From Tetrastigma voinierianum (Eukaryota > Streptophyta > Magnoliopsida > Vitales > Vitaceae): a stretch of DNA of 64,000 bases. The DNA is taken from contig JAEQBH010003856.1 of the NCBI GenBank assembly GCA_016808115.1, positions 186,001 to 250,000 on the forward strand, read 5' to 3'. Made by a program: the position numbers and the translations under genes. Below the pieces are notes generated by a model. The model was not told where the DNA came from and did no database searches. It saw only the letters and a list, made by a program, of their open reading frames with translations. Of the stretch, positions 55,751 to 64,000 are shown one piece after another. The first letter of the stretch is position 1, and each line of letters begins with the position of its first letter.

Positions 55751-56947
55751 TGAGTCATGTCGCTCCCATCGAAGAGAAGCGTAAGTAAGTAATCGATTTA
55801 GTAACCTAGACAATATTTGGATCTAATCTTGTAGCAAATTGTGAATAGATTAGCTAAATTAAAGAAAGCCTAATATTAAAGTTTTGGTTTAAGATAATGA
55901 TGAGAAAACCTAGGGTTTTGCCTTCGCCTACTGCACTTAATGGATTTCACCTAGATAGTGCACTTATTTAATATTTATGTGATTTATGTTAACGGGTTGA
56001 TCGTGCCTACGAGTTATTCTCTCTCGAGATATAACTGCCTATCTCGCTATCGTGACAGATCTCGTCGACCCCTCGACTTCGAGATGCATGAATGAAACCT
56101 GTTACACTTGTAATGTGGATATCTCTATTCCTAATCGACTGCCGCTTCAACCCATGTCCCTACAAGTCATCTTCTCTCGATATCAGACTCCTAGCATTAG
56201 CATTCCATAATTGGCCAAATAATAGCATGTGATTAAATTCAGGAGTAAAGCAACCATAGAAATTCATATCGATATTAAATAAAACACGATTAAAGTATTA
56301 ATCCATAATGGCGCGGTTAGGGTTGACAAAACCCTAAAGAAAAGTTAGTCATAGTGATTTTCATTACAAACTCCGAAGATTTCCAAAGATCACACAAATT
56401 GGGAGGAAGAAAGTAAAAGCAAATATCTTTATGATCTCCTGACCCATCTTCACCAATCTCCTCTATCCGTCCCTCGCTTCCTTCAACTCGCCCCAATCTC
56501 CTCCCCTCTTGTCTTGAAATCGCCGCCTTTTTATATCTCGAAACTCGGGCCCATTAATGGACTAGAAAGTTAGATTTTTCGAGCTCCCGTTTTGGAATGG
56601 GAGACTACACACAAGCAGCTGAAGAGGGCTTCACCGCAAGGCACTCCAAGGAGACCATAATCTTGCTCTCTTGTGGTTCGCTATAGCCGCACCCCCTTCA
56701 GCCGCCGCAAAGAGCTACGTCAAGAGCGAGGATCTTCTCACCGCCGTCTACCTCGAGACCATCCGTCAGACTTCTTGCAACATTCTTTGTCACTCACCCT
56801 ATTGGCACTTATCTCACACTATATGTCTAAGTAATGTTATTATAGTATAGTGGATTAGTACATATATATGAATAATCTGCAGTAAGCTGAGGCTTAGCAA
56901 AACACATAGAAATTGCATTGTAATGTAAGGTATGATTCACCCGATCA
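55750..56947 (-). repeat. Probable 3' LTR of the Athila/Tat-type element
   Basis: The minus strand starts TGATCGGGTGAATCATACC immediately after the purine tract at 56948-56958. It contains a TATA box (56528-56536) with a GC-rich leader downstream. The left limit is approximate, since the partner LTR lies outside the window. Confidence 0.45.
56528..56536 (-). promoter_or_regulatory. TATA box in the Athila/Tat-type LTR
   Basis: The minus strand reads GAGATATAAAAAGGCGGCG. Confidence 0.5.
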
Positions 56948-56978
56948 CCCCTTAAACTTAGCTTCTTACTTGTCCTCA
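56948..56978 (-). other. Polypurine tract region of the Athila/Tat-type element
   Basis: The minus strand reads TTGAGGACAAGTAAGAAGC then TAAGTTTAAGGGG, the typical ending of Athila/Tat internal regions. Confidence 0.6.
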
Positions 56979-57656
56979 AGTAAGAACATACTCTAACTAG
57001 GGCACGCAGGGATAAAGCACAACTAATACTGACGATATGGGTCCAGTACACATGATACCAGCAGGGCGGGGTCAATAAGAACCAGTTCAAGAGATCTAGG
57101 GACTACCTTAGTTGTTCAACTTTCAAGAGTCCTAAGACTGGTTAGTCTCGTCACTCAAGCAAATAACCCCATTTTTAGTGCTTAATAGTTTTACCTAAGG
57201 GAGCCCAAGCATGGTTAAAAGGTGATCTCCAATGTATAGCCTGACCGCGCACTTTAAACTTGAATCTAACTTTCCTATTTGGAATAGCTCAACATAGAAG
57301 GAAGAGAACGCACCAATTTATTCACTTCAACTACTCCTAAGGGGATTAACTCTAAGACAAACTCGAACGCATTTCAGTACCAAGAGGTTTTGTGAGGGTT
57401 CCCTGTAATGGGATCCATCAGACTTCCCCACCAAATAGTTAAGGGCATCGGCACTTAGTTCCCCCAGAACTTCACCTCGAACACTCAAACCAACTCTCAG
57501 GTCCTAGACTATGAGATCATCCATCCTCCGTCCCATGTAGCTGCTAGTTGAAGTCAATGGCTCCCTACAAGCTAGTGGCATTAGGCTTTGAAGTTTCTCC
57601 TGACTATGCCCTGGATTGATCGATGGTCCACTCTATTATTGTTTATGTTTTTAATT

Positions 57657-57681
57657 TATATATATATATATATATATATAT
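57657..57681. repeat. (TA)n microsatellite
   Basis: About twelve TA units. Confidence 0.95.
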
Positions 57682-57798
57682 TTGGGGATGACAGACGATC
57701 CTCTTTTTCTAAGGTGTCCCATCACTTAGGTGTTTAACTTCCTAAGGTTCATAGAACTCTTGCATGGCAAGTCTGGAGTCAAAGCATACCTCGGAGAT

Positions 57799-57801
<3 letters not shown>

Positions 57802-57836
<35 letters not shown>
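57802..57836. repeat. (GT)n microsatellite
   Basis: About seventeen GT units. Confidence 0.95.
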
Positions 57837-57837
<1 letters not shown>

Positions 57838-58329
57838 TAGCCTACTTCGGGAATTGATTTCTTGAGATCTAAAGGGGTGGCTAGACATGGTTATTCTCGA
57901 CGTTATACAATGCAGTCTCAATTGTCAAACAACCTTGGAGTTCCCTATTTGATTGGACACAGGCTTTCTGCGATTACTATGACTCCTCTTCTTGTAATCA
58001 TGGTCCACTAGAGCTGAGAACAATTAGAACTAAATCCGGAGGTCACCATATCATAATATTGCCAAATGCACATATCGCGTGATGGGATAAGGTCTTGGCC
58101 TTTAAATATGCTAAGACACACTAAAACAACCAAAACAAACTAAGTCGAAAACCTATAACATGCAAAGATAAAAATGAAAAAAAAAGAATACAATAATCAA
58201 AATGAGCAAAATAACTCTGAGCCTACCCATATACCCACACATGTACTGCCAAACTTAAAACTAACAGTGTCCTCACTAACAAAAGAAAAAGAAAATAAAG
58301 GCCAAGAGATAAGTCCCAGAGGATCACTG

Positions 58330-59400
58330 CGGTGGTGGTGTGGCTGTGTGAAGAAGAGTCGGGCTACCATCATAAGGATCATGTCCCCGGTCAAGGCTAA
58401 TGGTGGCCATTTCGTCCGATGGCATCCACGCCCGACTCGGGTAACCCGCTCCCGATCGGGTCCCACAGCGCTAAACCGGTGCTAAGCGCATGAATCTGGT
58501 CACTGAGGGACTGAGTCGAACTGGTGGGGACCTTAGGGTCATCGTCCTCAAAGTCGCCTGCACTGGGTGTGGCAACTGGAGCATCCTCATCGGTTTCCTC
58601 ATCTGAATCGCCCGGCCCCAACCGCCTGTGGTAGTGGTAATGGTAGAGCCGCCGCACCGCCTCTCAAAATCCAACATCGAGACCTCGCCAGCGACACAAT
58701 CGCGGTAATAAGGAAAGGTGTATCGTGGTTCCCGTGACATCTCCCTGGTCGACTCCAATCAACCTCGCTCAATGACTGACCCAATGCTAAACTAGGAACC
58801 CTCGTCATGGTGCATACAGAGGATCGCCTGCCCTTCGTAATTGTACTCAAATGCAGGGAAGGCTTGATTTTAACACAAAAAAATTATACTGCACTGCCAC
58901 GTGGCGGAGTACATCCGAAAGTGTGAAATCAACAATCGATGGTTGGCGTCTCCACACACCTAATGAGTCTTTACATCGCAAAGGCCATACGTTGTCAAGA
59001 ATAACGCCCTATACCCGCGGGCCGTCACCATCCATCACCGATAGATCGTTGACGGCTCAGGCACTAAACTCGACCCATCTGCCCCAAACGAAGACTGTGG
59101 TGCCGACCTTGAAAGGAAGATTGTAGTGGAACTCCCGCACAACCGGGGCCACTCCGGGAACAGGGGAAGCACATAGGGTCTGCCATCAGCGGCTCTGGAT
59201 GGTGAAATTGAAGAACACATTAGATGTGGGAAAATCGGGCTTCGGGACGAACGAGCAATTATGACTAGTGATAGATCTGCTCGGCCTCCCAGGAAACGAA
59301 CCGATGTGGATCTTTCGAAGGGGTGGTGTCGCTTATGGTGTGGAGCCGTCATTACTTAGCCTGGGCTGGTGGACTTCGAGCCATAAGTATCGACCAGGCG
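58330..59400 (-). pseudogene. ORF in the env position of the Athila/Tat-type element, broken
   Basis: Minus-strand frames collinear with one protein include: 59352-59035, with SPIFPHLMCSSISPSRAADG and YVLPLFPEWPRLCGSSTTIF; traces near 58870-58920 with YSATWQ; 58758-58471, with ESTREMSREPRYTFPYYRDC; and a proline/threonine-rich end near 58330-58400. A short upstream frame MARSPPAQAK ends in a stop overlapping the ATG at 59352. The protein family was not identified. Its place, downstream of where pol should be and before the polypurine tract, is that of the third ORF of Athila-type elements. No membrane segment or fusion motif is visible. Confidence 0.45.
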
Positions 59401-59480
59401 GGTTTGCAAAAAATAGCAAACAAAACGAGAGAGGAAGCAGAAGGGGCAGCAAAAAGGCGTTTGAGGGAATCATGATCGGC

Positions 59481-59500
59481 CACGTGGGTATTTATAGGGC
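59481..59500 (-). promoter_or_regulatory. Internal TATA box and G-box upstream of the env-position ORF
   Basis: The minus strand reads CCCTATAAATACCCACGTGG: a TATA box followed by the palindromic G-box CCACGTGG, about 80-150 bp before the ORF. By position this could be a separate promoter for the ORF. Confidence 0.4.
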
Positions 59501-59950
59501 CTAAAATATTCGCCGCTTTGTCGTGGTGAGGAGTGTCTACGCAGCAGCGTAGCGACCTTCACTGTTGTGTACTCAAAAGTGGGCAAGGGGCTTCACAACT
59601 GCATAGGCCACGCAATTACCGGACTGCAGTTAGGACCGTAAAATCAGGCCGCTAATGCTAGCCGGGCGAGAGACCTCGCCGCCGCTGCACTAGGAATTTA
59701 TGGACATGGGTTTATTTGTTTTTAAAACACGAATTTGTGATCCTCTCACATTCTAATGAACATTGACATCCCTTAGTGATTGTGCTTGCACCCTTTGGTA
59801 TCCCTCAAAAACTCGAAAACACATTAAAAACGACCAAAAACAGGAATTCCAAAATGAAAATTATACCGAAAAGCAATAAAATAAAATAAAAAATCGAAAA
59901 TACTACTAGTTCAAAAGAGAAGGTGATCCTTACAATACTGGTCAGGGCTT
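59501..59950 (-). other. Spacer between the pol-tail motif and the env-position ORF
   Basis: No coding recognised. A GC-rich part (59510-59690) gives way to an A/T-rich part with no motif. Confidence 0.4.
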
Positions 59951-60030
59951 CCCAAGAAGCTCATGTTTAACGTCGTTAGCCTCCGACATTCCGCAACGCG
60001 TGTGTACCTTCAAAGCGGAAAAATAATCGA
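59951..60030 (-). other. Post-pol motif of the Athila/Tat-type element
   Basis: The minus strand reads GGCTAACGACGTTAAACATG then AGCTTCTTGGGAAGCCC. This resembles the conserved untranslated motif found just after pol in Athila/Tat elements. Its closeness to gag (160 bp) shows pol is deleted. Confidence 0.5.
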
Positions 60031-60189
60031 ACTAATGGGGACCTTTCACACTCTTTACGGTCTCGCTGGGCTTCAGGCATGCTCGTGGATGGTGTCCGCC
60101 TTCCCGCATCTACTTAATTTCTCAATGTGCCAGCTTTTAACATGTTCATTACCTTTTGTCTCGTTCACCTCTCGAAGCTAGTAATGATC

Positions 60190-60443
60190 CATGCTGCCTC
60201 TCAATCAACAATGTGGCCATTTAGCCTATCTGCACTTCCAAGTTTTTGAGTTGGGCCCCTTGATTCTGTAGCTGGGTGGATTGGTTCTGTAGCTACTGGG
60301 CCTGATTTTGGAATGTAGCCTTCGTCTCATTCATAAATGTGCTATGGGAAGTCATCAAATGAGCAAAGGCTTCTTCCAGATCCCCTTTCTTCTCAGGTGG
60401 TGGCTTGCTCGCTTGAAGTGGTGGCATGCTATTTTGGTTGTTT
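60190..60443 (-). pseudogene. gag: Athila/Tat-type gag, C-terminal part
   Basis: The minus strand reads MPPLQASKPPPEKKGDLEEA, FAHLMTSHSTFMNETKATFQ and, after one stop, QLKNLEVQIGQMATLLIERQ: the coiled segment typical of the gag C-terminus in this clade. It continues the gag part at 62604-63780, from which it is separated by the solo LTR. Confidence 0.75.
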
Positions 60444-62603
60444 TGTGACGCCCCTATCTCGGGGGTCCCGTTGATAATCCGTCAACCTACGGAAAACCTG
60501 TGTCTCATATCATGAGACCCATACATGAGTAAAAATGGCCACGTCGAGCCCATACATCCGTACTAATCAGAAAATAATCAACTATTTTACAATAGTTTCA
60601 TGCCTGTTTTACAAAAATATTTATACATGTTTTACAAAATATTTACTCAATCCACATGTCGACTTTCTTCTCAAATGCGGTCTTTAGTGAGTGTCGTCTC
60701 CTTGGATACTCCCTGTACCTAAAAGGGGGTCCCACGCACGGGCGAGCAGCTTCCAGAGTGATAACTCCTTACTAGAGTTACTCCCCACTCCCCGCATATG
60801 CAATGGCATATATAAACAATCAATCACATTCCATACAATTATTCACTATTATATGAAATGTCTATATCATGCATGAGATGAATTTCATACAACCCGAGTC
60901 CTGATCCACTCCTCACACTTGGAATGCCAAGTGTGAATAAAACTAGTCATCGGTGTTGAACACCATGACTAACCCATTGGACAACCCTCCAATTTTATTT
61001 ATCAAAAACTTGATTATCCTTTTCTTCCTTCTTTTGTGGGCCACGGATTTCCGGGTTTACACCGTAGGACGTGACGCCTTTCAACATTTTCAATGAACTT
61101 ACATTGCCTGGATTCATGTTCAACCGCGGAATAACATTTGGGACTTTCACCCTGTGGATCTAATTCCCAACATGCTTCGCCAAGACATGTAGTTTGTCAT
61201 TTTGATCATTTACACACTGTGAATCTCTACTGGACTTCTCATTCCCATTTTTTTAGCCACACCCATTCACCAACACTCGGTGAATAAACTATACTCAGAC
61301 TCACACCCGACTTGATGCTTGCGTGGACCGTGGTGATATGAAATGGCGATGCCAATTCATTTTCCTTCATTTTACATGCATGAATGAGCACTACATGAAA
61401 CATTCACAAACCATGGACAAATATAAATTATACATATAATCTACCTCCATACAAACCATGTTAATACACCAAATAGCATGCATCAACATAATATCTTCAC
61501 ACACTGCATGTTATTCAAACAAGCAATAACACACAACTAGGTCACAAACCTTGGACCATTTAGTAGGGCACTTCACCGTCCCTTCACAAACATGAACCAA
61601 TTTGATTCCAATCATTGTCATCACATCAAACAAACCATAACACCTAGAAACTTTCAGTTCCTAGTTCAAACCCTAACTCCCACAGTCCATGACTGTGTGA
61701 AACCGATCATGAAATCCATACCCCTTAGTCCCAAAGCTTGGAACTAATTTACATGGCCTCTCATGGCCTTCCATAAGCAACCCCTACCATTATATTTCCC
61801 TTAGGCTAAAAGTAAACCAAGTAGGAAAATATCCTACCTCGCGGAGTTTGTCGAAACTCCAACATTTTGGTGTCCACGAGATCATACGCACCAACTTTGT
61901 AGTCCTCGAACTCCGGGTCGAACTTTCGACTGCTCAAAGCCGGAAATCTTCCATTTCCCTTTCCCCCTTTCTCCTTTTCCTTTTTCCTTTCTCTACGAAT
62001 TTTTTTTTTCTTTTCTCCTTGTTTTCTTTCCTCCTTTCCTTCTTTTCTTTCCTTTTTTTTTTTTACTTTTCTTTTCTTTTTCCCATTTCTCATCTCATTT
62101 CCCCTTTCATTTTCTCTTCTCCTTTGGTATTTCTCTCCCATTTGGATGGTCATTGACCGTATGGGTCAAGAGGAGGAAGTTTCCTTCTCATTTCCTCAAG
62201 CCAAATGTGTGGCCCTCAAATTTCCATCTTTATTCCTTATTTCTTTATTTCCTTTTTATGACATCATCACCCACATGGCTCAATGTGAGCCACGGGATTC
62301 ATTTCCCACACATGGCTAATCAGGAGCCATTCTTTTTCAAGTGACCATGGCTTTGCCAAGTGTCACTGGGTGCCATGTGGCATCCCCTATCTCCAAGCAT
62401 GTCATCCGACTAGTCCCACGCCAAAACATGAAATCCTGACTACCTGGGAATCCAATGAAATTCGACGTGGTAGCTAAATTTCGTGAGACGATTTCAAGGG
62501 AGAAGTCCGTTTCATCATCCGAGATCTAAAAACATTTCGGTTTTCTGATCGAAATTATTGTTTTACCCTTTATCCAAAACCTTGGATTTTCTAGGGTTTC
62601 ACA
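60444..62603 (-). mobile_element. Solo gypsy-type LTR inserted in gag, target duplication TGTTT
   Basis: Plus-strand ends are TGTGACGCCCCTATCTCGG...TCTAGGGTTTCACA; on the minus strand TGTGAAACCCTAG...GGGCGTCACA, 2160 bp. TGTTT flanks it at 60439-60443 and 62604-62608. It contains a long polypyrimidine tract at 61950-62120 and no coding region. The ORFs of 102-115 codons at 61806-62156 are products of that tract. Confidence 0.9.
61950..62120. repeat. Polypyrimidine tract of the solo LTR
   Basis: Almost uninterrupted C/T on the plus strand, G/A on the minus strand. Confidence 0.9.
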
Positions 62604-63780
62604 TGTTTCTCCAAATTACACTCGCTTGTTCCGATTTATTCCGTTACCTCTCCAACCCTCGTCCCGGACCCATTCCGTAATTGCCTGATACATTTATTAC
62701 CCATATTGTCCCCACGTTGTTGATCTCTCACGATTCACATACCGTGTTTACTTGCATCACATTCACCGACCGACAATCCATGGCTTGTCGTCTTCCATAA
62801 GACTCTCAAATCTCCCAAGGATTATTCTGAATCACATTCACTGTCCCGTGATACTTCTGTAGCTATTTAGTTAACTGCGCGACATGGGTTACTAGGTTAC
62901 TGAGAACTTCTGTGTTTGCTCCCGCCATGGACTACCTAGGTGCTGACCTATCTCAAGGCCACTGATTAGTATTGGTGGTCGTATCTTCCAATATCTCATA
63001 TGCCTGATATGTAGTCTTCATCATCGTGGCACCTCGAGGTATCAATGATCGTTCTACTGCCGCTAGTTTATTGTAAAACATGTAAAATCTTGGCATCCAC
63101 CTAGTCAACCTATGGTGCGGGCATCTCTCACATCTCACAAATCTCTCCTAGGCCTCACCAGTTCTCCTCGAATTGTCCTGAATGTGTTAATTTCGTGATC
63201 GCCTGCTGCATCTTGCGGGTGGGAAAAATTTGGTCGTACCTCAGACTAAGTCATTCCACATGAGGTAATGGAATCCGGCATCGCTAGTCACCAATGCTTA
63301 GCTTGGATCACTAAGGACAAAGTGGGAATAGACGCAATCGAGAGCTTCTTCTACTCCATTATACTCTGAACAGGTCGCTGCACTTCGATAAAACTAGCCT
63401 GATGTGCATCCGATTCTCACTCTAAGAACCCATGAACCTGTAGGTTGTGGAGCATTTCAGAGTTACTCCTTCGCCTCGTTGTTCACTTGGATGAGTGGTC
63501 TTTGTATAGATGACTGAACAACTGTAGGTGGTAAGGCGAACTCCTCAAGTAGCATATGCAGATTATCAGGCTATACATAAGATCGGGTGCCCTGATCTCT
63601 ATAATTCTATCCATTCTGCTCCACCTGTGGTTCATTCCTTTCTTGGGACTATCCTTCATCCTCTTGATTCTACATGATTTCAGATTGGGTTACGTGTACT
63701 TCTCTGCGTAATCGATGTAATGTCCGTTCTAGTTCAGGATCGAATGGAAGTAGGATCGAATGGAAGTAGTTCCCTGCGAT
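62604..63780 (-). pseudogene. gag: Athila/Tat-type gag, N-terminal and central part
   Basis: Minus-strand frames from right to left: MLHNLQVHGFLE near 63410-63460, remnants of FFPPARC near 63215-63235, a broken EAWERF-type stretch, then CPHHRLTRWMPRFYMFYNKL and YQAYEILEDTTTNTNQWP in the frame 63138-62953. This motif order is that of the gag of Athila/Tat gypsy elements. Stops and frameshifts abound. The upstream start and 5' LTR lie near or beyond the right edge. Confidence 0.8.
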
Positions 63781-64000
63781 CTTGTCTTTGCATGCACACT
63801 AAATTCTTTCATAAAATCACAGGCATGAAGACAAGACCAAGTCACAACACAGATGAAATAAGGCACAATGCCTAAACGAATTATAATATCGTGTAAATAA
63901 ATAAATAATAAAAAAATAGTTAATAAATAAAAAGAACTAAATAAAATAAAATAGATCCAAAGTACAATCTATGGCACTGTTGTCAATATCAACATTAAGC
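63781..64000. other. Right edge of the window
   Basis: A/T-rich sequence probably belonging to the 5' leader of the minus-strand Athila/Tat-type element. Nothing further can be assigned. Confidence 0.35.

Larger units (their letters stand above)
56979..58240 (-). other. Non-coding 3' region of the Athila/Tat-type element with microsatellites
   Basis: No coding recognised. Contains (TA)n at 57657-57681 and (GT)n at 57802-57836. A further AAGTTTGG motif lies at about 58245-58260 on the minus strand. Confidence 0.4.

Noticed and set aside
61806..62156. Overlapping frames of 102 and 115 codons on both strands
   Set aside because: Both arise from the polypyrimidine tract of the solo LTR; one is nearly all Lys/Glu/Arg and the other Phe/Ser/Leu.

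Overview
The window looks like transposon-dense intergenic DNA of a flowering plant. The evidence is the repertoire: Ty1/copia and Ty3/gypsy retrotransposons (including chromodomain-type gypsy with LTRs of about 2.6-3.0 kb and Athila/Tat-type gag), TRIMs, a tRNA-derived SINE, CACTA and hAT DNA transposons, and a spliced GT-AG gene end. The species cannot be named from this. No rRNA, tRNA gene, CRISPR array or operon was seen. Nearly every transposon reading frame is broken by stops and 1-3 base indels.

Left third (1-21.4 kb). A tandem array of about 1.27-kb CACTA-terminus-like units fills 1-3942. A plus-strand copia element (5555-10433) follows. Next come the last two exons of an unidentified host gene (12406-13662), with a TRIM (10963-11256) in its presumed intronic upstream part. 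A complete minus-strand copia element with target-site duplication CTATA occupies 14715-19752. Two TRIMs, one inserted antiparallel inside the other and both with target duplications, lie at 20763-21353.

Middle (22-53 kb). A possible solo LTR (22082-23893), a SINE with a 10-bp target duplication (24817-24938) and a decayed CACTA transposon ending at 27433 precede a large nested stack. The base of the stack contains a truncated copia element, surviving at 39030-40232 and 52608-53027. Gypsy-1 (target duplication ACCTA, 28163-38797) inserted just upstream of that copia sequence; it now carries a second copy of its own 3' flank between its left LTR and its internal region. Gypsy-2 (target duplication AGGTA, 40233-52607) inserted between the copia integrase and reverse transcriptase regions. 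Gypsy-2 was itself hit by an opposite-strand solo LTR (46650-49279, target duplication AAGTG). LTRs of all three gypsy families carry three copies of a short module at about 190-bp spacing.

Right part (53-64 kb). A nonautonomous hAT element (53208-54614) sits in debris of Athila/Tat-type gypsy elements. These run on the minus strand: gag (62604-63780 continuing at 60190-60443, split by a solo LTR at 60444-62603 with target duplication TGTTT), no pol, an ORF in the env position (about 58330-59400), a polypurine tract and a 3' LTR with a TATA box. The element runs off the right edge.

The window is therefore mainly a record of nested insertion, recombination and decay. The host gene end at 12.4-13.7 kb is the only non-transposon gene supported.
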